Shown: piece by piece, positions 50,977-58,876 of the stretch | Numbering within the stretch: the stretch's first letter is position 1 | Layout of the letters: each line of letters begins with the position of its first letter | Notes under the pieces: model-generated | Databases searched by the model: none | What the model was told of the DNA's origin: nothing | Seen by the model: the letters and a program-made list of their open reading frames with translations, nothing else | DNA from: Clostridiales bacterium | GTDB lineage: Bacteria > Bacillota > Clostridia > Christensenellales > Aristaeellaceae | Direction: 5' to 3' | DNA: 64,000 bases | Assembly: GCA_016930575.1 (NCBI GenBank) | Contig: JAFGGL010000036.1 | Span: forward strand, 33,516-97,515 | Program-made: the position numbers and the translations under genes

Positions 50977-51594
50977 ATGATTGCGTTGATTGAAGGAACG
51001 GTCTACGAGAAGACCGTAAACGAAGTGCTGCTGATGACCGGTGGCGTCGCCTATCGTCTCCTTTGCAGCATGAATACCATCGCCTCCGTACCGTCCTCCG
51101 GGCAGCCGTGCGCGCTGTATACGCATTTGATCATCCGCGATGAAACGATGGAACTGTACGGCTTTTTGAGCCGCGACGAGCACAACCTGTTTTTGGATCT
51201 GATCGGCGTCAGCGGCGTCGGCCCCAAGTCGGCCATCGGAGTGCTTGGCAGCCTGCCGCTGCAGGACCTGCGGCTGGCGATCCTAACGGGCGACGTGGAC
51301 ATGCTCAGCCGAGCGCAGGGCATCGGCAAAAAAACCGCGCAGCGTATAACGCTTGAGCTCAGGGACAAGCTGTCCAAAGACGCGCTGTCGTCCGATGCCG
51401 CATCCGCGGCGTACGCGGCGATGGAAACGGATACGGCGGCGAAGGATATGCTGTCGGAAGCGATGCTCGCTTTAAAAACACTCGGTTATTCGCCGATGGA
51501 GGCTGCCGACGCCATCAAGAACGTTAAAGGGGACGCGGGGACTTCGGACGAACTGATCAAACAGGCGCTGCGCTATATGGCGCAGAAACAGTAG
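50977..51594 (+). CDS. ruvA: Holliday junction DNA helicase subunit RuvA
   Basis: 205 residues with the three RuvA domains: N-terminal OB fold, a double helix-hairpin-helix region (LIGVSGVGPKSAIGVLG near 72 and AQGIGKKTAQRITLEL near 108) and a C-terminal domain III (about 150-200) that contacts RuvB. It holds the four-way junction for RuvB. ATG 50977 follows GTGAGGTCAGCCG. Confidence 0.95.
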   Translation: MIALIEGTVYEKTVNEVLLMTGGVAYRLLCSMNTIASVPSSGQPCALYTHLIIRDETMELYGFLSRDEHNLFLDLIGVSGVGPKSAIGVLGSLPLQDLRLAILTGDVDMLSRAQGIGKKTAQRITLELRDKLSKDALSSDAASAAYAAMETDTAAKDMLSEAMLALKTLGYSPMEAADAIKNVKGDAGTSDELIKQALRYMAQKQ

Positions 51595-51611
51595 GATAAA
51601 GGAGCGCGGGC

Positions 51612-52649
51612 ATGGACGACGACCGTATGATCAAAACCGGTTTCAAGCAGGGCGACGACGAGCAGGAACCTACCCTGCGCCCCAAGGCCCTCAGGGATTA
51701 TGTGGGACAGGAACCGATCAAAAGGAATTTGCGCATCTCCATCAAAGCCGCACTGGAGCGGCGGGAAGCGATCGACCACCTGTTGCTGTACGGGCCCCCC
51801 GGTTTGGGTAAAACGACGCTTGCGGGGATCATCGCCGCGGAGATGGGACAGAATATACGCGTCACCAGCGGCCCCGCCATCGACCGCCCCGGCGATCTGG
51901 CGAGCATACTGACCAACCTCAACGACGGCGATCTGCTGTTCATCGACGAGATCCACCGACTGAACCGCTCGGTGGAAGAAGTGCTCTACCCCGCTATGGA
52001 GGACTGCGCGCTGGATATCATGATCGGAAAAGGGCCATCCGCCCGCAGCATCCGCCTGGACCTGCCGAAGTTCACGCTGGTCGGCGCCACCACACGCCCG
52101 GGTTTGATCTCCGCGCCGCTGCGCGACCGTTTCGGGATGCTGTTCCGGCTGGAATTGTATACCAGCGAGGAGCTCTCCGCCATCCTCAAACGCAACGCCA
52201 GGATCCTGTGCGTGGAGACCGATGACGACGGCATACTGGAAATCGCTTCACGCAGCCGGGGCACGCCCCGCATCGCCAACCGGATGCTCAGGCGCGTGCG
52301 CGATTACGCGCAGGTAAAGTGCGGCGGGTGCATCACGCTGGAAACTGCCAGGGACGCGCTGGATCTGCTGGACGTGGACCGTATCGGGCTGGACCGCGTG
52401 GACCGCAGGATGCTTGGCACCATGATAGACAAATTCGGCGGCGGGCCCGTAGGGCTGGATACGCTCAGCGCGATGACGGGCGAAGACGTGAATACCATCG
52501 AGGACGTGTACGAACCCTATCTTTTGCAGCTTGGGTTCATCGTACGCACGCCGCGCGGGCGCATTGTGACGAAGTCCGCCTATGAGCATCTGGGACGTAA
52601 ACCCATGGACGACGCCGATTACGACGATGACGAGCAATTGAGGATATAA
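51612..52649 (+). CDS. ruvB: Holliday junction branch-migration ATPase RuvB
   Basis: The 345-residue AAA+ motor has [12 protein letters not shown], Walker [10 protein letters not shown] (about 61-69), Walker [10 protein letters not shown] (about 110), sensor [15 protein letters not shown] arginine finger and a C-terminal winged helix with TPRGRIVT. It pumps DNA through the RuvA tetramer. ATG 51612 follows AAGGAG. It is 17 bp after ruvA and 3 bp before queA. Confidence 0.96.
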   Translation: MDDDRMIKTGFKQGDDEQEPTLRPKALRDYVGQEPIKRNLRISIKAALERREAIDHLLLYGPPGLGKTTLAGIIAAEMGQNIRVTSGPAIDRPGDLASILTNLNDGDLLFIDEIHRLNRSVEEVLYPAMEDCALDIMIGKGPSARSIRLDLPKFTLVGATTRPGLISAPLRDRFGMLFRLELYTSEELSAILKRNARILCVETDDDGILEIASRSRGTPRIANRMLRRVRDYAQVKCGGCITLETARDALDLLDVDRIGLDRVDRRMLGTMIDKFGGGPVGLDTLSAMTGEDVNTIEDVYEPYLLQLGFIVRTPRGRIVTKSAYEHLGRKPMDDADYDDDEQLRI

Positions 52650-52652
52650 CGC

Positions 52653-53678
52653 TTGAAGACCAGCGATTTTCATTACGACCTGCCGCAGGAATTAATCGCG
52701 CAAACGCCCGTAAGCCCGCGAGACAGCTCGCGGCTTTTGGTGTACGACCGTAAGGATGGCTCCATACAGCACCTGCACTTTTATGATCTGCCCTCGCTGC
52801 TCAAGTCGGGTGACGCGCTGGTGCTGAACGAAACGAGAGTTATCCCCGCAAGGCTGCTGGGCGCCAAGGAAGGCTCCGGCATCCCGATCGAAATCCTGTT
52901 GTTGAAACGAAGTAATCAAACCGACTGGGAAGCGCTCGTCCGCCCCGGGCGGCGCTTGCTGTCGGGTGCGTTCTGTACCTTCGGCAACGGCAAGCTGCGC
53001 GCGGAGATCCTCTCCACGCTCGACCAGGGCCTGCGTTTGGTACGCTTCCACTTCAAAGGCGTATTTGAAACGCTTCTGGACGAACTCGGGCAGATGCCGC
53101 TGCCGCCCTATATCCGGACACAGCTCAAGGATAACAGCCAGTACCAGACCGTATACGCGAAATACGACGGCAGCGCCGCGGCGCCGACGGCCGGCCTGCA
53201 CTTCACGCCGAAGTTGCTCTCCGCGATCCGTAAAATGGGCGTGGACGTAATCCCCATCCTGCTGCACGTGGGGCTTGGCACCTTCCGGCCCGTCGCCGCG
53301 GAAAACGTGGAAGACCACCGGATGCATTCGGAGTACTACGAAGTCAGCCCGGAAGCGGCGGACAGGATCAACGCCGCCAGAAAAAACGGCCGCCGCCGCG
53401 TATGCGTCGGCACGACCAGCGTGCGGACGCTGGAATCCGTCGCGGACGCAGACGGCATCATCCGTCCCGGACGCGGCGATACGGACATTTTCATCACGCC
53501 CGGGTATGCTTTCCGCGCCATGGACGCCCTGATCACCAATTTTCATCTGCCGGAGAGTACGCTGCTGATTCTGGTATCCGCATTCATGGGCAGAGAAGAA
53601 GCGATGCGCGTTTACCGCATCGCCGTTGAGCAGAAATACCGGTTTTTCTCGTTCGGGGACGCGATGATGATACTATGA
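52653..53678 (+). CDS. queA: S-adenosylmethionine:tRNA ribosyltransferase-isomerase QueA
   Basis: 341 residues. It starts [16 protein letters not shown] and has [23 protein letters not shown] and [12 protein letters not shown], all diagnostic of QueA, which builds the epoxycyclopentane of queuosine in tRNA. The start is TTG 52653 after GAGGATATAA. The ruvAB-queA order is widespread. The operon ends at a terminator that lies inside the convergent plsY gene. Confidence 0.94.
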   Translation: MKTSDFHYDLPQELIAQTPVSPRDSSRLLVYDRKDGSIQHLHFYDLPSLLKSGDALVLNETRVIPARLLGAKEGSGIPIEILLLKRSNQTDWEALVRPGRRLLSGAFCTFGNGKLRAEILSTLDQGLRLVRFHFKGVFETLLDELGQMPLPPYIRTQLKDNSQYQTVYAKYDGSAAAPTAGLHFTPKLLSAIRKMGVDVIPILLHVGLGTFRPVAAENVEDHRMHSEYYEVSPEAADRINAARKNGRRRVCVGTTSVRTLESVADADGIIRPGRGDTDIFITPGYAFRAMDALITNFHLPESTLLILVSAFMGREEAMRVYRIAVEQKYRFFSFGDAMMIL

Positions 53679-53682
53679 TCCC

Positions 53683-54327
53683 CTATTCATCCTCCGCCGT
53701 TTCGGCGGTTTTTTTGCGTCCGATCTTGTTCTCGGTACCGTCCCGGAGTCGCCGGATATTCGTCCTGTGCCTGAGCAGGCCGAGGAGGAACAGCGCCGCG
53801 GCAAACACGCACGCGAACCACTGGTCGAAGTGGAAAACGCAGGTCAGCACCAAAAAGCAAAACAGCATCGTCAGGCTTCCGAGGCTGATGTATTTCTTCC
53901 AGAATACAACGATCAGGCACAGGGCGATCGCAATGCCGCCCAGCAGCGGATCCACAAATAGCACGACCGCCGTGGAAGACGCGATGCCTTTCCCGCCTTT
54001 GAAGGAGAAAAACAAAGGCCAGTTGTGCCCGAGAATGGCGCCTAAGCCGCCGGCCATGATCCCGAAGCGTTCGATGCCAAACGTGGCGCCGGGCAGCAAA
54101 AGGCTTCCGATCCAGCAGGCGATGACGGCCTTCAGAGAATCGCCCAGAAAGGTAACGGCGCCCCTGCGGATGCCAAGAACGCGCAGCACATTGCTGGCGC
54201 CCGTGTTCCTGCTTCCTTCCTCGCGGATGTTCACGCCCGCCTGTTTGGAGATGAGGATTCCCGTGGAAATACACCCAAGCAGATATCCGATCGCCAATAC
54301 GGCGGCTGTTAACAGAATTTCGTTCAT
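53683..54327 (-). CDS. plsY: Glycerol-3-phosphate acyltransferase PlsY
   Basis: A 214-residue membrane enzyme (about five spans) that acylates glycerol-3-phosphate from acyl-phosphate. The motifs are GSRNTGASNVLRVLG (about 38-52), GHNWPLFFSFKGGKG and the late Arg-rich HRTNIRRL. The C-terminal tail KKTAETAEDE is encoded by the hairpin that terminates queA on the other strand. The ATG overlaps the hom stop by 4 bp. Confidence 0.93.
   Translation of the reverse strand: MNEILLTAAVLAIGYLLGCISTGILISKQAGVNIREEGSRNTGASNVLRVLGIRRGAVTFLGDSLKAVIACWIGSLLLPGATFGIERFGIMAGGLGAILGHNWPLFFSFKGGKGIASSTAVVLFVDPLLGGIAIALCLIVVFWKKYISLGSLTMLFCFLVLTCVFHFDQWFACVFAAALFLLGLLRHRTNIRRLRDGTENKIGRKKTAETAEDE
53694..53715 (+). 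terminator. Terminator of the ruv-queA operon inside plsY
   Basis: CCGCC-GTTTC-GGCGG followed by seven T's, 16 bp after the queA stop. On the minus strand it is the last codons of plsY. Confidence 0.88.
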
Positions 54328-55643
54328 AGCGTCTCCAATTCATCGCTTTCATTGACGGGGTTCTCCTGTTCGACCCGTATCATGCTCACAAGCGCGGCGG
54401 TATCGAACGGTATTTCGTCCAGCGCCTTCCGGATGGCTTTCTCGCTTGCCGTGTGCGTGATGATCACCAGCGTGACACGCCCGTCCTTCTGCACGCCTTT
54501 TTGCTGCACGGCGGCGATGCTGACGCCCGCGTCCGCAAACGCGCTTGCGATGGTGCGCAGCACGCCGGGTTTATCCGAGGCGAGCATGCGGATATAGAAC
54601 GGGCATTTCCAGTCCTTGATGTTTTTCAGCGCGATTTTCGGGTTCAGTTCGTTGGCGAAGGTCGGATAACGGTGTTTCGTGGTGGTCGCCGCGCGCTCCA
54701 GATCGCCGACGATGGCGCTCGCGGTCGGCAGATCGCCCGCGCCCCTGCCTAAAAGCATCATTTCCTTGCAGGCGTGCCCGAACAGGTACACCGCGTTGAA
54801 GGACCCGTTCACGTTCGCCAGGGGATGGTCGCTCGCGATAAATGTCGGGTGCACGCGCGTTTCCACGTTCAGGCCGTCGCGCTTGGCGATCGCCAGGAGT
54901 TTGAGCGTATAGCCGAGTTCCTCCCCGCAGCGGATGTCCTCCGCGGTGACTTTGGTTATACCCTCCACGAAAACGTCCTCAAACGGCACGCGGCCGTGGA
55001 AAGCGATCGAGGCCAGGATGCTCAGCTTATAGGCGGCGTCCAACCCTTCCACATCGGAGGACGGATCCGGTTCCGCAAGCCCTAAGCGCTGCGCGTCTTT
55101 TAGAGCCGTTTCGTAGTCCGCGTTCTCCCTGCTCATCCTGGAGAGGATGTAGTTGGTCGTTCCGTTGATGATCCCGAGCACTTTAGAGATACGGTTGGCC
55201 TGCAGGCTTTCCTCCAGCGAGTGGATAATGGGGATTGCAGCGCAGACCGCGGCTTCGTAGTAAAGTCCCGCGCCGGATTTCTTCGCGGCTTTCTGCAACT
55301 CGTGCCAATGCAGGGCGAAAGCGACCTTGTTGGCCGTAATGACCGTTTTCCCGTTTTTTAGGGCATGCAGCATATGGGTATAGGCGGGTTCTTCCCCGCC
55401 CAGGAATTCGACCACCATTTCGATCTCGGGATCTTCCAGCACGTCCTCGGGCTCGATCGTCAGCACATCTGGCGGAAACTCGATATCGCGCTTTTTGTCA
55501 AGCGAGCGCACCAGCACTTTTTTTACGTAGAACGTAAGCCCTGCACGGTGAGCGATGTCGCCCGCGAAGTTTTCCAGCAGCCGCCATACGCCGCTTCCGA
55601 CGTTCCCGCACCCCAGAAACCCGATGGTGACTCTTTTGATCAT
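54324..55643 (-). CDS. hom: Homoserine dehydrogenase
   Basis: 439 residues: N-terminal NAD(P) domain (GFLGCGNVGSGVW near 8-20), catalytic domain with IINGTTNYILSRM and the Lys in LGLAEPDPSSDVEGLDAAYK, and a C-terminal ACT domain (about 355-430, DKPGVLRTIASAFADAGVSIAA) for feedback by threonine or similar. It reduces aspartate semialdehyde toward threonine and methionine. It overlaps coaX and plsY by 4 bp each, so the three are translationally coupled. Confidence 0.94.
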   Translation of the reverse strand: MIKRVTIGFLGCGNVGSGVWRLLENFAGDIAHRAGLTFYVKKVLVRSLDKKRDIEFPPDVLTIEPEDVLEDPEIEMVVEFLGGEEPAYTHMLHALKNGKTVITANKVAFALHWHELQKAAKKSGAGLYYEAAVCAAIPIIHSLEESLQANRISKVLGIINGTTNYILSRMSRENADYETALKDAQRLGLAEPDPSSDVEGLDAAYKLSILASIAFHGRVPFEDVFVEGITKVTAEDIRCGEELGYTLKLLAIAKRDGLNVETRVHPTFIASDHPLANVNGSFNAVYLFGHACKEMMLLGRGAGDLPTASAIVGDLERAATTTKHRYPTFANELNPKIALKNIKDWKCPFYIRMLASDKPGVLRTIASAFADAGVSIAAVQQKGVQKDGRVTLVIITHTASEKAIRKALDEIPFDTAALVSMIRVEQENPVNESDELETL

Positions 55644-56431
55644 TGCTGCGCTTTCCTTTCGTACTTGCGGTTCCTGTTGTACAGAATCCGCAACCCCTTC
55701 AGGGTCAGCAGGCCGTCAAAGTGATCGATCACACAATCTTCTTCCCGGATCAGATTCGCCAGGCCGCCGGTGGCGACGACCTCAGCCTCCGGCGCGTTCA
55801 GCTCAATACGCATGCGTTTGACGATGTAATCGACCATACCGATGGTGCCATAAATGACACCGGATTGTAAGTTGGTGATCGTCGTGCGCCCGATGACGGT
55901 TTCGGGCCGTATCAATTCAAAACGCGGCAGCTTGGACGCGCTGCCCACCAGCGCTTCGCTGGACAGCTTGATGCCCGGGCAGATGCATCCGCCGAGGAAA
56001 CAGCCCTGCGCATCGATCGCGCCGAAGGTCGTCGCCGTCCCGAAGTCGATAAAGACGCACGGGCCGCCGTACACCTCATAGGCGGCCACGGCGTTGGCAA
56101 TACGATCGCTGCCGAGTTCACGCGGATTTTCGTATTTGATGTTGATACCGGTTTTGATACCGGGCTCGATCATCAGCGGCAGCATGTTGAAGTAATTCCT
56201 GCACATATGCTCCAGCGTGAAGTTCATCGTGGGAACCACGCTGGAGATCGCAATACCGTCCACGTCGGAAAGCTTGATGCCTTTCTGTGCGAACAGATTG
56301 GTGAACAGGATGCCGTATTCGTCGGACGTATAGGTGATATTCGTGGAAAACCGCCCGTACTTCACCAGATCCTCGCCTTCAAACAGCGCGGATTTGATAT
56401 TCATATTGCCAACGTCGATGGTCAGAATCAT
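55640..56431 (-). CDS. coaX: Type III pantothenate kinase
   Basis: A 263-residue ASKHA-fold kinase, the first step of coenzyme A synthesis. It starts ILTIDVGNMNIKSALFEG (Asp 6), with LGSDRIANAVAAYE (the family GxDR motif) and VFIDFGTATTFGAID. Type III enzymes are not inhibited by CoA and need a monovalent cation. ATG 56431 follows GAGGGG. The upstream ECF S component gene, 16 bp away, may import its substrate. Confidence 0.94.
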   Translation of the reverse strand: MILTIDVGNMNIKSALFEGEDLVKYGRFSTNITYTSDEYGILFTNLFAQKGIKLSDVDGIAISSVVPTMNFTLEHMCRNYFNMLPLMIEPGIKTGINIKYENPRELGSDRIANAVAAYEVYGGPCVFIDFGTATTFGAIDAQGCFLGGCICPGIKLSSEALVGSASKLPRFELIRPETVIGRTTITNLQSGVIYGTIGMVDYIVKRMRIELNAPEAEVVATGGLANLIREEDCVIDHFDGLLTLKGLRILYNRNRKYERKAQQ

Positions 56432-56447
56432 GCGGTATTTCCCCTCT

Positions 56448-57086
56448 TTACCTTTGCTTTTTCACCGCCATGACCGCGACCATAACGGCCGGAACAATGA
56501 TCATGGTTGCGATCGCCTCGGGAATACCATTGGGCAAGGCGACGCCGAAGAACAGGAATTTCCCCGCCGCGCCAAGATATTGGTCAAGGCCGATGTTTGC
56601 AATAATCTCCGTGATCCGAACTTGATATACAAGAAAAAGAGCCAGAAGCACGAACACCGTGTTGGTCAGGCTGCCCACCAGGGCGGACACGGACCAGGCG
56701 ATGGAATCCATGCCCTTTTTCTTGGGAAGCAAAGATCTGATCAGCTTAAATGCGCCCCATGCGGCGATCGGGATGAGCAGCCGTGGAACGACGGATATCA
56801 GCGGGTTGATGAAGAGCGGGTCAAACGGCGTGGCCGGAGCGATCAATCCCTTGAGCATCGTGCCCGCTCCGAATACGAATGCCAGAATCAGCCCGACCAG
56901 CGGCCCTTCCGCCAGCAGCCCGATCAATACGGGAATCGTGATAAGGGTGATTTCGATTGACGTGCCGGGCAGACGCAGCAGCCCGATCGGGGTGTAGATC
57001 ATGATGATGATGAGAGCGGCGAGCATACCTGTGATCGTGAGGCGGATGATTTGTTTCCTGGATAGTGTTCTTGCGTTTGCAGCCAT
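56448..57086 (-). CDS. ECF transporter S component, probably pantothenate-specific (PanT-like)
   Basis: A 212-residue membrane protein with about six spans. IYTPIGLLRLPGTSIEITLITIPVLIG in the first third and the Gly-rich GPLVGLILAFVFGAGTML are typical of ECF S components. The rest agrees with the PanT group. S components bind a vitamin and dock to a shared energizing module, which is not in this window. Adjacency to coaX suggests pantothenate, but this is context-based. ATG 57086 follows GGAGGAAAAAGCT. Confidence 0.85.
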   Translation of the reverse strand: MAANARTLSRKQIIRLTITGMLAALIIIMIYTPIGLLRLPGTSIEITLITIPVLIGLLAEGPLVGLILAFVFGAGTMLKGLIAPATPFDPLFINPLISVVPRLLIPIAAWGAFKLIRSLLPKKKGMDSIAWSVSALVGSLTNTVFVLLALFLVYQVRITEIIANIGLDQYLGAAGKFLFFGVALPNGIPEAIATMIIVPAVMVAVMAVKKQR

Positions 57087-57196
57087 AGCTTTTTCCTCCG
57101 TTCGGGTTCAGATGTGATACCCGACATCGTTAAGTAACGGGTGCCCGTATAATATCGCCAGCGTCCAATCATAGCGTATTGGCATTGGCTTTATCT

Positions 57197-57225
57197 ATTA
57201 TAGCTGGTATACCGCGTATTGTAAA
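57197..57225 (-). promoter_or_regulatory. Promoter of the panT-like/coaX/hom/plsY operon
   Basis: On the minus strand: TTTACA, 17 bp, TATAAT. The leader of about 100 nt to the ATG contains the small palindrome ACGGGCACCCGT. No riboswitch class was recognised in it. Confidence 0.75.
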
Positions 57226-57305
57226 CACGCCGCGTTTTTACGCCGGCCCTGTCTTTCTATTTTGCACAAACTGGAGTATAATATACCCGGAGAGGGGGCT
57301 CGGAT

Positions 57306-58508
57306 GTGGCAAAAAGCAGAATAGGTATGATGGGCGGAAGCTTCAACCCTATTCATCGCCGTCATTTGCAGATTGCCGCGTGCGCCCTGGAAGAACTTTC
57401 ACTTGACCGTATCCTGTTTATCCCCAACGGAAACCCGCCGCATAAACAACGGGAGTTGGCGGACGCCGGGCACCGTTTGGAAATGACACGGCTTGCCGTG
57501 ATACCATACGACAAGTTCACAGTATCGGATATCGAGATCACCCGCAGCGGCGTGATCTATACCGTTGATACGCTTCATTTGCTGCGCCGGGAATTCCCGG
57601 ACGCGGATTTCGTATGCCTGATCGGCGAGGATACGATGCTGGAACTGGAGCACTGGCGGAAGCCGGAGGAAGTGTTCCGTTTGTGCTCCTTTGCGGTTTG
57701 TATGCGAAGCGGCCAAACCGCGGAAACACAATCCATTGCAGAGGCACTGCGCGCCAGGGGGGCAAAGCTGCGGTTCCTCTCCCTCGCGCCTGTTGCTGTC
57801 AGCGCGTCGGATATCCGCCGTCGGATCGCTATGGGTGAAAATGTCGATACAATGCTAACGCCGGAGGTGTACGAGTATATCCGCGTCACGGGCTTGTACG
57901 GCTGCCCGTTGCTGTCCGAAAATTCACAGATCGCATACGAAATGCTGCGCGAGAATCTGAGCGACGAAAGGCTATTGCATTCCATGGCCGCCGCCCGCAC
58001 GGCAAACCGGTTAGCGAAAATCCACGGGCTGAACGCAGGCGATTGCGAACTCGCCGGGCTGCTGCACGACTGCGCTAAGTGTATGGACTTGAAAACCCTG
58101 CAGCAGCTCGCGCGCGAGCACCGGCTCAAGCTGACGGACGTCGAACTTCAGTCCAACGGGCTTTTGCACGGCCCGGTCGGCGCGGTGATTGCCGAAACGG
58201 AATACGGCATCCGCAAACCCGAGATCCTCAGCGCGATCGCTGCCCATACGACGGGCTGCGCGGGGATGTCGGAGTTTGATATGGTGATCTTTCTCGCCGA
58301 CAAGATCGAACCGTATCGAAACGATATTCCGGCGCTTGACGAGATCCGCGCGCTGGCCGATATGGATTTGTACGAAGCAAGCTATCATATGCTTATGAAT
58401 TCCAAAGCGCATGTCATTCAGACACACAGGCCGCTCCATCCGGCGACGGACCAAACCATACGATGGATGCGCGACCGCATCCGCGAAAGGAGAGAACCGC
58501 GTTCATGA
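57306..58508 (+). CDS. Fusion of nicotinate-nucleotide adenylyltransferase NadD and YqeK HD phosphatase
   Basis: A single 400-residue frame. Residues 1-200 are NadD (GGSFNPIHRRHLQIA nucleotide-binding motif, PNGNPPHKQ, late VSASDIRRRI), which forms deamido-NAD. Residues about 210-395 are a YqeK-type HD domain (HSMAAARTANRLA, LLHDCAKCMD, HGPVGAVIAE), a family that hydrolyses diadenosine tetraphosphate. The two are adjacent genes in many Firmicutes, and joined versions are known in clostridia. GTG 57306 follows GAGAGGGGG. A TATAAT box lies at 57277 with a poor -35. rsfS overlaps by 4 bp. Confidence 0.92.
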   Translation: MAKSRIGMMGGSFNPIHRRHLQIAACALEELSLDRILFIPNGNPPHKQRELADAGHRLEMTRLAVIPYDKFTVSDIEITRSGVIYTVDTLHLLRREFPDADFVCLIGEDTMLELEHWRKPEEVFRLCSFAVCMRSGQTAETQSIAEALRARGAKLRFLSLAPVAVSASDIRRRIAMGENVDTMLTPEVYEYIRVTGLYGCPLLSENSQIAYEMLRENLSDERLLHSMAAARTANRLAKIHGLNAGDCELAGLLHDCAKCMDLKTLQQLAREHRLKLTDVELQSNGLLHGPVGAVIAETEYGIRKPEILSAIAAHTTGCAGMSEFDMVIFLADKIEPYRNDIPALDEIRALADMDLYEASYHMLMNSKAHVIQTHRPLHPATDQTIRWMRDRIRERREPRS

Positions 58509-58861
58509 CATCAAAGGAGATTGCTCTGAAGGCCGCACAAATCCTGCACGACAAAGGCGCGCAAAACATCACGGTGCTCGATGTGTCCAAGATGACGGTG
58601 ATCACCGAAGCCATGGTGATCGCATCGGGACGGAACGTGCTGCAGGCAAGGGCGCTGGCGGAAGACGTGGAAGAACAACTGGAAAAGCTGGAGCTTTCCC
58701 CCATCCGCAAGGACGGACATCCGGGCAGCCGCTGGGTCGTGCTGGATTACGGCGCGGTGTTTATTCATGTTTTTCTCCCGCAGGAACGCGAGTTTTATCA
58801 TCTGGATAAGCTTTGGGAGCAGGAAGACAACCGCATCCCGCTCCCATTCGACGAAGAGTAA
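58505..58861 (+). CDS. rsfS: Ribosome silencing factor RsfS
   Basis: The 118-residue protein binds uL14 and blocks joining of ribosomal subunits when nutrients are short. It shows the family pattern: EIALKAAQILHDKGAQNITVLDVS, MVIASGRN, HPGSRWVVLDYGAVFIHVFLPQEREFYHLDKLW. ATG 58505 overlaps the nadD/yqeK stop (ATGA) and follows AAAGGAGAG. The track start (58463) is inside the upstream gene. Its stop is 15 bp from that of the convergent wall-protein gene. Confidence 0.95.
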   Translation: MTSKEIALKAAQILHDKGAQNITVLDVSKMTVITEAMVIASGRNVLQARALAEDVEEQLEKLELSPIRKDGHPGSRWVVLDYGAVFIHVFLPQEREFYHLDKLWEQEDNRIPLPFDEE

Positions 58862-58876
58862 TTTCCTTCTGCTGTT

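Noticed and set aside
57087-57196. Riboswitch in the leader of the PanT-like gene
   Set aside because: Only a short ACGGGCACCCGT palindrome is visible and no known vitamin riboswitch consensus.
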